Assembly (NCBI RefSeq): GCF_001315105.1
Contig: NZ_BAZR01000033.1
Location: forward strand, 1 to 59,504
Length of the DNA: 59,504 bases
Reading direction: 5' to 3'
Source of the DNA: Paenibacillus sp. JCM 10914
GTDB lineage: Bacteria; Bacillota; Bacilli; Paenibacillales; Paenibacillaceae
Made by a program: the position numbers and the translations under genes. The notes below the pieces were generated by a model, which worked only from the letters and a program-made list of their open reading frames with translations, was not told the DNA's origin and ran no database searches. This document shows, piece after piece, positions 17,049 through 24,538 of the stretch. Positions within the stretch are counted from its first letter, which is position 1. Every line of letters begins with the position of its first letter.

Positions 17049-17723
17049 CTATATAAAATAGTGCGGGTATTTCTCACGCAGAATATCCTGCTCCACGACG
17101 ACAAGCCGCAGGTGATCCTCCATCACTTGTCTTGCCTGCTCCGCTTCTTGATTGACAATCATCTGATACAACTCTTTATGCTGCGAGATAATATTTCCCC
17201 AGTTCGAGTCTTTCGACAGACGCAGCAACCTTAACCGATTAAAGTGGATGTTCAGTTGTTGCAGCATCTTCCAGGTTCTCTCCTTGCGCGTACCCTCGAA
17301 CAAGATCTGATGAAATTCCTCATCCAGCTCAAATAGTTTATGGAAATTGTGATTCACCGCACATATATCTTGCAGGGCAATATTGGTTTCCAGTCGGAAG
17401 CGGTACTCTTCCGGAAATTGCGTGCAAGCGAGCGAGACAATCTCTTTCTCGATCTTCTCCCGAATGAAGCGGCCTTCCTCGACATGCCTTAGATTAATTC
17501 GCGACACGATCGTCCCGCTCTGCGGGATAATGTCCAGCAATTCCTCCTCCGCCAGCTTCATGAAAGCCTCTCGCACGGGCGTGCGGCTAACGTTCAGTTC
17601 ATCCGCGATTTCCTTTTCCGAAATTTTCGTGCCCGGCTCCAGCTCTAGATGGAATATCCGTTCCTTCAATAACTGATAGGAATATTCCCGGGTAGAGCCT
17701 TTAATCTTTTGCTCCGTTGACAT
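17049..17723 (-). CDS. GntR/FadR-family regulator of the glucuronate operon
   Basis: A 224-residue protein with an N-terminal winged HTH (EYSYQLLKERIFHLELEPG, ISEKEIADELNVSRTPVREAF) followed by a helical FCD effector domain with metal-binding-type histidines (FHKLFELDEEFHQIL, SQHKELYQMI, MEDHLRLV). This architecture is used by UxuR/ExuR-type sensors of sugar acids. It lies between the Nif3-like gene and GH67, so it is autoregulated with its targets. The palindrome at 22418-22436 upstream of the first permease is the likely operator, and an aldouronate or glucuronate derivative the likely inducer (inferred). Confidence 0.88.
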   Translation of the reverse strand: MSTEQKIKGSTREYSYQLLKERIFHLELEPGTKISEKEIADELNVSRTPVREAFMKLAEEELLDIIPQSGTIVSRINLRHVEEGRFIREKIEKEIVSLACTQFPEEYRFRLETNIALQDICAVNHNFHKLFELDEEFHQILFEGTRKERTWKMLQQLNIHFNRLRLLRLSKDSNWGNIISQHKELYQMIVNQEAEQARQVMEDHLRLVVVEQDILREKYPHYFI

Positions 17724-17758
17724 ATATCGTTACCTCTTTCTCCTATACTCTTTGATCT

Positions 17759-18562
17759 CTATAATACCTGAATCCGCGGCTCGGAAGAAATATAATGCAC
17801 CGGCACGTCGGGAAAAGCCGCTTGCAGTTTCTTGGCGACAAGCGCCATGCCGGGATCCTCACTGGCGGCGTGACCAAGTAAGAGTAAAGATTGGCGGCGG
17901 CCCAGCGACACCGCATCGTGAATATATTCCGATGTCTCCCACTCTGGTCCTTCGCCTGCGATGAGCAGGTCGAGCTTCTGCTCGCGCAGCAGCGGTATAG
18001 CATGGGCGCCACCGCCCCGATACCCGACCGTTACGCCGATTCTGCTGCAGCGAGAGTCCAGATCTCCGACGAAACGCACGTAAGGCAGGTCCAGCGCTCG
18101 TCTGACATGATTGATGATATCCCGCAGCGATCTCTCCTCGGGAAGCGCCACCGTAGCTGCCGTAGCAAGAGGATACATGGCTTCATTCTCCCATCCGAGC
18201 GTGGCCACTAAACCACGGGTGATGATATCCGGCACGTAACGGTGGGGAGCATCGTGGAAACGATAGATGGACAGCTTGCCGGACTGAATGCAGTCTAATT
18301 TTTCCCGATAGACCGGGTTCAGCTCATGTTCCTCATCCTCTGCCGTCTCATGATGGCTGTAGAATACGCCTTCGTGCGTAATCATCAGGTTCGCGCCGAG
18401 TTGAAGCGCCTGCTGAATGGCAGCATAACTAGCCAGCCACATGACGGCGATTCCCTGCACTTCATCCGCTGGAGTACCGCTGATCAATCGGTCAACCGTC
18501 GATTCAGGCAAACATATGGATTCGGTTAAATGAGCCATGACATCCTGTACCGTAATATTCAA
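17759..18562 (-). CDS. Nif3-like dinuclear-metal protein
   Basis: About 267 residues of the Nif3/YbgI/YqfO family: the N-terminal metal-site motif LMITHEGVFYSHHE (usually HHP) and the C-terminal ISSEPRIQVL lie at the ends of the typical fold, and a further motif LLLGHAASEDPGM carries the distal ligands. Family members form hexameric rings with two metals per subunit; their enzymatic role is still debated. The start is TTG at 18562 with GGAGG 10 bases upstream; a longer frame begins inside the upstream hairpin. Its position between an aldouronate importer and GH67 is intriguing: it may act as a hydrolase on a side-chain or metal-chelating sugar acid, but this is a guess. Confidence 0.8.
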   Translation of the reverse strand: MNITVQDVMAHLTESICLPESTVDRLISGTPADEVQGIAVMWLASYAAIQQALQLGANLMITHEGVFYSHHETAEDEEHELNPVYREKLDCIQSGKLSIYRFHDAPHRYVPDIITRGLVATLGWENEAMYPLATAATVALPEERSLRDIINHVRRALDLPYVRFVGDLDSRCSRIGVTVGYRGGGAHAIPLLREQKLDLLIAGEGPEWETSEYIHDAVSLGRRQSLLLLGHAASEDPGMALVAKKLQAAFPDVPVHYISSEPRIQVL

Positions 18563-18605
18563 TGGGGTGCAGCCTCCGTTCTCTACGTACCACCGCTTAA
18601 TGAAC

Positions 18606-18641
18606 AACAGGCTGCCTTTTCTTAGCGAAAGGCAGCCTGTT
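18606..18641 (-). terminator. Strong intra-operon hairpin after the binding-protein gene
   Basis: A 14-bp perfect stem (AACAGGCTGCCTTT with its complement) with an 8-base loop follows the SBP stop by about 10 bases. The T-run is weak (GTTGTTCATT), so it probably protects the upstream SBP message or reduces, rather than stops, transcription into the Nif3-GntR-GH67 genes. Confidence 0.65.
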
Positions 18642-18651
18642 AATACGACAG

Positions 18652-20277
18652 TTATTTCTGCTCTTTATAAGTTTTATATGTTTTATTGGCGATGTCCAAG
18701 TATTGGTCAACGCCTTGGCTCTGCAGCTCTGCAATAAACTTATCATATTCTGCTAAATCACGGTCGCCCAGAATGAACTTGAACGTATTCTGGTCCGTAT
18801 AATCTTTCAGCGGTGTACTCAGCAAGGTTACCCGCTCGCGTTCTTCCACCGTGTATGGGATTGGCGGCTCAGGTTTGACCACGGTCTTCACTTCCTGCAT
18901 GTTCTTCTGGAATACCTGCTCCTCTTCGCTAAACATCGATTGCAGCAGTTCCGTCGTTCCGCCGTATGCAAACACACCGCCCGAGAAACCGTTCTCGATG
19001 CGAAGATCCTTCGTTCCCGCCGGATTCAATCCATTGTAATTGATGTCGTCCATGAGTTTGCGCACGCCATTCTCTTTCGTGAAGGTCACGCCTTCAACCC
19101 CCCATTTCGCAAACTCCTGGCCTTCATCGCTATAGTAGAGCCAGTCGATGAATTGCATGATGGCTTTGAAGTTCGGGCTTTCTTTCACTTTGGACGTAAT
19201 CATGACACCGTTCTCGAACCGTCCGCCTGACATCAATTGGCCGGCTGGACCGCCTGGAACCGTGATTTTACGGATGGCATAATTGTCTTTACCCAGCGTT
19301 TTGTCCATATCATTCCGATGCATAACGACGGTCTGGGAGTTCCCGTTAATGATGAAGGACTTACCCGATACGAATTTTTGCACGGCTTGGTCGTCATCCT
19401 GGGTAAAGCTTTCTTTGTCAAGAAGTCCTTCCGCTACAAGCTTATGGAAATACGCCAGCATCTCCTTGTATTCATCCGTGGTGGCCGTGTATACAAACTC
19501 GTCTTGATCCTCCTTATAAGTTAAGCCGCTGCCATAGCCCCATCCGCCCTTGGTGTTAAACCCGGTTGCAGCAACATTTAGTGTACTGTTGAACTTGAAG
19601 CGATCTGAGAACGGCGTGATATCCGGATATTCTGCCTTCAACTGCTTCATCGCCGTGTACAGCTCATCCCAAGTCGTTGGAATCGCAATGTTGTGCTTCT
19701 CGAAAATATCGGTCCGAACGATCAGCGTATAGTCGGGCCATATTGCCTCGTGCAATCCCGGCAGCACATAATATTTCTTGTCTTCTTGACGGAGGCCTTC
19801 CAGTTCGCTCTCCATATCCCATTTCTCGATCTTATCCTTGAAGTTCGGCATCAGATCAATATAATCGCTAACCGGCAAAATGGCGCCTGATGCGACGAAC
19901 GCTGATTCTTCTCCTGGATATGTCTTCGGAATAATGAGCGGTGCTTCGCCAGAGCTGATCAACAAGCTGCGCTTCTGGCTATAGTCGCTCATCGGTACGA
20001 TGGTCGGTTTTAACGTTACGTTCGTGATTTCCTGCAGCTTGGTAAACAGCATCCAATCCTTATTGAAGGGATAAGCAGGATTATCGTTGTACAGGATCGT
20101 GAGATCAAACGGCTCAGTCGCCTTGAATGTATCGCCTACTCCATAGGAAGCCATAGCGGCATCATCATTAATCTCTGACTTATTTCCGCCATTATTACTG
20201 TTACATGCCGCCAATACGACAATCATTAACGATAACAAGAAAGCTTTACCGATCAATGGACGAGAATTGCTCAACAT
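18652..20277 (-). CDS. Extracellular solute-binding lipoprotein, LplA-like
   Basis: A 541-residue lipoprotein: signal peptide with lipobox IVVLAACNS, then a large two-lobed binding domain. It belongs to the long family-1 binding proteins of Firmicutes that work with LplB/LplC permeases on oligosaccharides (FDLTILYNDNPAYPFNKDW; SFIINGNSQTV; GKSFII). With the GH67 gene in the same operon the expected ligand is a methylglucuronic-acid-decorated xylo-oligosaccharide. No ATPase gene is present: such importers share the MsmX-type ATPase encoded elsewhere. The start ATG is near AGGGGGAAATGAG. Confidence 0.9.
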   Translation of the reverse strand: MLSNSRPLIGKAFLLSLMIVVLAACNSNNGGNKSEINDDAAMASYGVGDTFKATEPFDLTILYNDNPAYPFNKDWMLFTKLQEITNVTLKPTIVPMSDYSQKRSLLISSGEAPLIIPKTYPGEESAFVASGAILPVSDYIDLMPNFKDKIEKWDMESELEGLRQEDKKYYVLPGLHEAIWPDYTLIVRTDIFEKHNIAIPTTWDELYTAMKQLKAEYPDITPFSDRFKFNSTLNVAATGFNTKGGWGYGSGLTYKEDQDEFVYTATTDEYKEMLAYFHKLVAEGLLDKESFTQDDDQAVQKFVSGKSFIINGNSQTVVMHRNDMDKTLGKDNYAIRKITVPGGPAGQLMSGGRFENGVMITSKVKESPNFKAIMQFIDWLYYSDEGQEFAKWGVEGVTFTKENGVRKLMDDINYNGLNPAGTKDLRIENGFSGGVFAYGGTTELLQSMFSEEEQVFQKNMQEVKTVVKPEPPIPYTVEERERVTLLSTPLKDYTDQNTFKFILGDRDLAEYDKFIAELQSQGVDQYLDIANKTYKTYKEQK

Positions 20278-20318
20278 ATCTCATTTCCCCCTAATTCATT
20301 TTTCTGATTACTGACTGC

Positions 20319-21191
20319 TTACTGTTTGACGGAGCCAAGCATAATGCCCGTAACGAAATACCGCTGCACGAACGGATAGATCGTTAGAATCGGCAGGATC
20401 GTGAGCACCATGGTTACCGATTTGATATTGGCCGAGATCTGGGTCAGATTATCCGCCGAAGTCGCTCCAGCAGACGTAACGCCCGTTGCCCCGGCAATCA
20501 TATTCCGCAAATAGATCGTAACCGGGAACAATTCTTTCTGATCCAGGTAGAGGAACGCTGGAAACCAGGAATTCCAGTGTCCGACAGCATAGAAGAGCAC
20601 CATCGTGGCGATCACCGCTTTACTAAGCGGAAGCACGATCCGAAATAGCATGCCATACGTATTCAGTCCATCAATGGCTGCTGCTTCCTCCAGTTCTTCG
20701 GGCATATTCTCGAAAAATGATTTCATGATCAGCATATTGTAGATGCTAATGGCTCCCGGAATAACGATTGCCCAAATCGAGTTGCTGAATCCGAGGCTGC
20801 TGATTAACACGTAGTTTGGAATCAGGCCCCCGTTGAAGAACATCGTGAATACGGCGAACAGCGTCAGGAACTTGCGCCCCACCAAACGACGCTTGGATAA
20901 TGCGTAAGCGAAGATCGTGGTCAGGAACATAGAGATCGCCGTCCCGACTATGCTGTAAACCACGGTATTTTTATAATTAGTCCAGAACATCATGTCCTTA
21001 GTTACCGTACGGTACGTATCCAGATTGAATCCTCGCGGAATCAGATTGACCTTGCCCGAATTAATGTAGGACTCGCTGCTGAAGGACTGGGCCACTACGT
21101 TCAGGAAGGGGTACAGCGTAATGAAGACGACAAACAGCAGAATGATAACGTTGCATACTTTGAATACTTTATAGGATATTGACTCCCTCAT
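20319..21191 (-). CDS. Sugar ABC transporter permease, LplC/YtcP-like
   Basis: A 290-residue permease with six transmembrane segments; the MalG-type cytoplasmic EAA loop is EEAAAIDGLNTYGMLFRIVLPLSKA, about residues 175-200. The end (YPFVQRYFVTGIMLGSVKQ) is the conserved tail of LplC/YtcP permeases. It pairs with the upstream permease at 21204 to form the membrane channel for the oligosaccharide brought by the lipoprotein at 18652. The gap to the upstream gene is 12 bases, with an RBS (GGGGGAGGAC) in it. Confidence 0.92.
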   Translation of the reverse strand: MRESISYKVFKVCNVIILLFVVFITLYPFLNVVAQSFSSESYINSGKVNLIPRGFNLDTYRTVTKDMMFWTNYKNTVVYSIVGTAISMFLTTIFAYALSKRRLVGRKFLTLFAVFTMFFNGGLIPNYVLISSLGFSNSIWAIVIPGAISIYNMLIMKSFFENMPEELEEAAAIDGLNTYGMLFRIVLPLSKAVIATMVLFYAVGHWNSWFPAFLYLDQKELFPVTIYLRNMIAGATGVTSAGATSADNLTQISANIKSVTMVLTILPILTIYPFVQRYFVTGIMLGSVKQ

Positions 21192-21203
21192 ATGTCCTCC
21201 CCC

Positions 21204-22214
21204 TTACCATAAGCTTCGCTCCGTCAAGCGGCGGGAAACCGCATTTACGGTAACTACCAAGATGAGCCCGATGATGGACTCAAACAGTCCGATCGCAGTA
21301 GCATAACTAAAGTTGTTCGATACAAGGCCGACCCGGTACAGATACGTCGAGATAACATCGGCCGTCTGATAGATCAGCGGGTTGTACAGCAGCAAGATTT
21401 TCTCAAATCCGACCGCAAGGAAGGCCCCCATATTCAGAATAAGCAGCGTCACAATCGTTGGCAGGATGCCCGGGATCGTAACGAATAATGTCTGCTTCCA
21501 GCGATTTGCCCCGTCAATTCTTGCCGCCTCGTACAAGGACTCATCAATGGTGGTCAGCGCCGCAAGGTATAGAATGGCACCCCAGCCCATCCCCTGCCAT
21601 ATTTCCGAGGAAATATAGATCGTTCGGAACCATTCGGCTTTTTGCATGAAATTGATTCGTTCCCCATTAAAGAAATCGACCAGGGAATTAATCGAGCCGT
21701 TGACTGAAGTCAATTGCAGAATCATTCCGGCCACGATAACAATCGACAGGAAATGCGGCAGATATGAAGCAGTCTGCACGAACTTCTTGAACCGCTTGTT
21801 CTTCACCTCATTCAATAGCAGTGCAAAGATAATCGGGATCGGGAACGTGAAGAGCAGCGATAATGCGCCGAGTAGCAGTGTATTGGTGAATACGTTCCAG
21901 AACGCCGGATCATGGATAAACATCTTAAAGTAATGCAGTCCAACCCATCTCTCACCGTAAATATTGCCACCCGGCATGAAACGTCTAAACGCAATCACAT
22001 TCCCGACCATCGGACCGTACTTAAAGATCAACAGATAGATAATCGGCAATACTAACAGGGAATACAGCTGCCAATCTTTCCGGATTAGCGTTGCTACCGT
22101 CTTCAGCTTGGATCTCTTAACCTCTCGAGATGTCTCAAAAGGCTCGTTTGCAAGTTTCGGCTCCAATGTCGTAATCACTCCAATCCGTAAGGCCTCTATA
22201 GAAACCGCTTTCAA
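21204..22214 (-). CDS. Sugar ABC transporter permease, LplB-like
   Basis: A permease of about 300-336 residues with six transmembrane segments. The N-terminal stretch LIRKDWQLYSLLVLPIIYLLIFKYGPM and the EAA loop (YEAARIDGANRWKQTLFVTIPGILP) are typical of LplB. The end is ERSLW, as in the other LplB-like permease of this window. The start is uncertain: TTG at 22214 lacks a good RBS, and internal TTG or GTG codons near the KRSKLKT segment are alternatives. It is the first gene of the glucuronoxylan operon; the cre-like site and palindrome lie upstream. Confidence 0.9.
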   Translation of the reverse strand: MKAVSIEALRIGVITTLEPKLANEPFETSREVKRSKLKTVATLIRKDWQLYSLLVLPIIYLLIFKYGPMVGNVIAFRRFMPGGNIYGERWVGLHYFKMFIHDPAFWNVFTNTLLLGALSLLFTFPIPIIFALLLNEVKNKRFKKFVQTASYLPHFLSIVIVAGMILQLTSVNGSINSLVDFFNGERINFMQKAEWFRTIYISSEIWQGMGWGAILYLAALTTIDESLYEAARIDGANRWKQTLFVTIPGILPTIVTLLILNMGAFLAVGFEKILLLYNPLIYQTADVISTYLYRVGLVSNNFSYATAIGLFESIIGLILVVTVNAVSRRLTERSLW

Positions 22215-22307
22215 ATATGTGATTCGAAAATAATATTCTATGGAAATCCCGTCAGCAACAAACTCCTATTCTCTACATCAGCTTCTTATCACGCGTCCCT
22301 CCTCTAC

Positions 22308-22322
22308 TGTTAAGCGCTTTCA
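22308..22322 (-). promoter_or_regulatory. cre-like CcpA site
   Basis: TGAAAGCGCTTAACA resembles the catabolite-responsive element TGNAANCGNWWNCA with one extra base. It lies in the leader or promoter of the glucuronoxylan operon, where carbon catabolite repression is expected. Confidence 0.5.
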
Positions 22323-22417
22323 TTCATGCGGATAAAATTAGACTTCCTGAGAATTCACTGACAGATCGAACGGAGGTATCACGCCTCTTCATGGTTATGT
22401 AGGAAATCATAATTTGT

Positions 22418-22436
22418 ATACTAGTATAACTAGTAT
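22418..22436. promoter_or_regulatory. GntR-type operator palindrome
   Basis: ATACTAGT and ACTAGTAT form an exact 8-base inverted repeat around ATA, about 200 bases before the first permease. Size and spacing suit a FadR/GntR dimer, and the operon encodes such a regulator (17049-17723). The stretch 22437-22515 shows nothing further. Confidence 0.6.
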
Positions 22437-22515
22437 GGTAGTTGGGTTTATTGTAAAGGACGCATTGGATAATTTCAATACATTTTTTAGAAATAAATTG
22501 GGGCATGAATAAAGA

Positions 22516-22576
22516 GAGCCTCCTTTCTCGCGTCTGTCATAGCTCAACGCCTACCCACAAACGAGAAAAGAGACTC
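22516..22576 (-). terminator. Terminator of the EamA transporter gene
   Basis: GAGTCTCTTTTCTCG and CGAGAAAGGAGGCTC pair fully when G-U pairs are counted, followed by TCTTTATTC on the minus strand. The loop is long (31 bases). Confidence 0.65.
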
Positions 22577-22596
22577 CCATCCTTATAAAACCATAA

Positions 22597-23580
22597 TCAA
22601 GACTGGATCGGCGGCGCAGATGCCGATTGTTGTCTGGATATTAGGAACAATACGACCCAAATTAGAAGAAATCCGAGTAATTGGGGTCCAGTAACCATCT
22701 GCTGGAAGACGATCCAATTGATCAGCACGCCGACCATTGGGAAACTCAACTCGGCCAACGTGGCCACGGAAGCCTTGGTTGTGGTCAAGCCTTTATAATA
22801 GACCAGCAAGCTTAGCAGCCCCGGCAAGAGCGCTTGGCCAATCAGATTCAAGGACACGAGGGCAAATTCACCCGTGCCGAAGCTCGGCATATTCCAAGCT
22901 GCTCCTTCGGTCCAGGTAATGATGGTCAATAGCGGCAGCGCAAGCACAAATCGCAAGGAGGTGACGGTCTCATATTTCAGCTTGCCGACCATCAGGCGCC
23001 CCATGACCGTAGAGCCGCCCCATAGCGCCGCCGCCCCCAGTGACAAGAGGCTGCCGACTTGGATAAATTCATTCCAATGCCCGATCGGCAACGTAAAGCC
23101 GAAGGTTAGCATATACGTACCTGCAAGGGCTACAACCAGCAATTTTCCAAAGTGACGCGGCAGTTTCTCCTTCAAGAGCAGGCTCGCCAGAATGATGGCA
23201 AAGAGCGGCTGCAGCTTCTGCAGCAACAGCACTGCGTTGAGATTCCCGCTTGACAGTCCCATCGTAAATAGTACGGTGGCCAGGGCGGAACCGCCCCATG
23301 AAATGAACAGCAGCGCACCGACATGCCGCCAGCCAAGCCCCCTTAATTCCAATCGGTTCTTCCACAGAACCGGAATCGCGATGAGCGCGATGATGATATG
23401 CTCCAGAAGCACAATTTGCGCGGAACTTAAGTTCTTAAGGAGGATGACCCTGAATAACGGGTCCGCGCCCCATAAGGCAGCACCGAGCACAACAAGCCAA
23501 AATCCTCCTCGTGCACGCCGTTTTGCCTCTGCATCAGCATTGTAGGACCCGACTTGAGTCCCGGTATTAACATTACCCAT
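22597..23580 (-). CDS. EamA-family transporter under FMN riboswitch, likely riboflavin importer
   Basis: A 327-residue DMT-superfamily protein with ten predicted helices in two EamA repeats (FWLVVLGAALWGADPLFRV at the start, SLLVYYKGLTTTKASVATLAELSFP in the second). ATG at 23580 is chosen because GGGGAG lies 6 bases upstream; longer frames run through the riboswitch terminator. The only gene after a textbook FMN riboswitch, it should be expressed when flavin is scarce, which points to riboflavin or flavin-precursor uptake. DMT-type riboflavin transporters with FMN riboswitches (RibN) are known in Proteobacteria, and the specificity here is inferred from regulation alone. An alternative would be export of a pathway intermediate. 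Confidence 0.85.
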   Translation of the reverse strand: MGNVNTGTQVGSYNADAEAKRRARGGFWLVVLGAALWGADPLFRVILLKNLSSAQIVLLEHIIIALIAIPVLWKNRLELRGLGWRHVGALLFISWGGSALATVLFTMGLSSGNLNAVLLLQKLQPLFAIILASLLLKEKLPRHFGKLLVVALAGTYMLTFGFTLPIGHWNEFIQVGSLLSLGAAALWGGSTVMGRLMVGKLKYETVTSLRFVLALPLLTIITWTEGAAWNMPSFGTGEFALVSLNLIGQALLPGLLSLLVYYKGLTTTKASVATLAELSFPMVGVLINWIVFQQMVTGPQLLGFLLIWVVLFLISRQQSASAPPIQS

Positions 23581-23624
23581 CTTGCTCTCCCCTTGTCTTG
23601 AATACGGAGGTCTTACTAGCAGAA

Positions 23625-23664
23625 AGCCCCCGCCAATCGACGAAAGTCGATGTGTACGGGGGCT
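23625..23664 (-). terminator. Expression-platform terminator of the FMN riboswitch
   Basis: AGCCCCCG and CGGGGGCT close a two-tier hairpin whose inner part is ATCGACtttcGTCGAT-like. It is followed by TTTCTGCTAG on the minus strand and lies between the riboswitch aptamer and the EamA gene. Confidence 0.8.
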
Positions 23665-23722
23665 GATCAAATAAGCTTGCATGGGATGCACAAAAATCGC
23701 GCGCCAAGACAAACTCATTCTT

Positions 23723-23883
23723 GATCTTCTCCCATCCGGACTTTACCGTCGGCCTTGGAATTGCACCAAGTCAGTCGCTAGGTTCGCTTCAATCGCAAAC
23801 TTAGCGAGTCGCGGGCTGAGCCTCATCTCATTCAAGATAGAAGCATCACCGCCGGTCAGGAATTTCACCTTACCCCGAAGATC
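23723..23883 (-). ncRNA. FMN riboswitch (RFN element)
   Basis: On the minus strand the outer stem P1 is GATCTTC (23883-23877) with GAAGATC (23729-23723). The conserved RFN blocks are all present in order: GGTGAAATTCCTGACCGGCGGT, split here as GTGAAATTCC and GACCGGCGGT, then AGCCCGCGA, then GCAATTCC and GACGGTAAAGTCCGGATGGG near the 3' side. FMN binding would favour the terminator at 23625-23664 and shut the EamA gene. The 240 bases upstream (23884-24120) are AT-rich and hold the promoter region only. Confidence 0.96.
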
Positions 23884-24120
23884 CATATTCATGTTTTATT
23901 TTTAAAAGAAAAATATACCGATAATTCCAATAAACTTAGTAGTAATATTGAAATTATAGCATGAATTGTTTCATGTAAATACATCTTTTTTCACAATATA
24001 CGAAATAAATTTAAGTTACAATGGTAAATTCACCTGTATGAGCATTTCACACTGATAATTATATAGCAAGTATTATTTTGTTACCACAATAAATGATTGG
24101 TATTTCTCGTTACACAACAA

Positions 24121-24147
24121 AAGCCGTGACTCTAACAGTCAACGGCT
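24121..24147 (-). terminator. Terminator of the small membrane protein gene
   Basis: AGCCGTTGACT and AGTCACGGCT form a stem with one bulge directly after the stop codon at 24148, followed by TTTTGTTG on the minus strand. Confidence 0.75.
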
Positions 24148-24404
24148 TCATTCAATGACTCCATAATGCCTCATGGTACCGAGGATGAGGATGATGATCG
24201 CCCGCACAAAGGTGTATGCCCAAAAAACAAGAAATCCCTTGATCAACCACTCCACGATCCACTCGATTTTTTTGCTGGAGTTGTACCTTCGTCTCGGCTT
24301 TAGCAGCCACATCAGCCTCTGGGTATCGTATAAATGCTTGTATTCACCTGAGGTCTTTCATGTTTTTCATTCGTTTGTACATCGGCTTCGCTTTTAGTCT
24401 CCAT
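24148..24404 (-). CDS. Small membrane protein, frameshifted, 85 residues
   Basis: Two frames combine into one good protein: METKSEADVQTNEKHERPQ, then EYKHLYDTQRLMWLLKPRRR, ending in a membrane segment (IEWIVEWLIKGFLVFWAYTF, VRAIIILILG) and TMRHYGVIE. The break is at 24347, where one extra G (CAGGGTGAA) gives RPQGEYKH. RBS GAGGGG lies 8 bases before the ATG and a terminator follows the stop. The cytoplasmic N-terminus is charged, with one or two hydrophobic helices. Family unknown. Its neighbour on the same strand is the importer gene at 24539, but the terminator at 24495 separates them. Confidence 0.6.
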
Positions 24405-24494
24405 CTCATAAGCCCCTCACCCATAGAACATTGACCCATCATCGTAATTCGATCTTATCATACTCCTGGGATATTTCACCATAATAAATAAAAA

Positions 24495-24522
24495 GCGCGC
24501 TGCGGATATATCCACAACGCGC
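24495..24522 (-). terminator. Terminator of the second sugar-importer operon
   Basis: GCGCG(T)TG-type arms around GGATATATCC form a strong stem, and TTTTTATTT follows on the minus strand. It ends about 17 bases after the binding-protein stop codon at 24539. Confidence 0.85.
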
Positions 24523-24538
24523 CTCAGCTTCCTCTTAC

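Noticed and set aside
22324..22506. 60-codon minus-strand frame before the glucuronoxylan operon
   Set aside because: It covers the GntR-type palindrome and a probable promoter; there is no RBS and no protein-like pattern.
24173..24397. 74-codon plus-strand open frame
   Set aside because: The minus strand here encodes a better protein (24148-24404) once one base is restored, with RBS and terminator.
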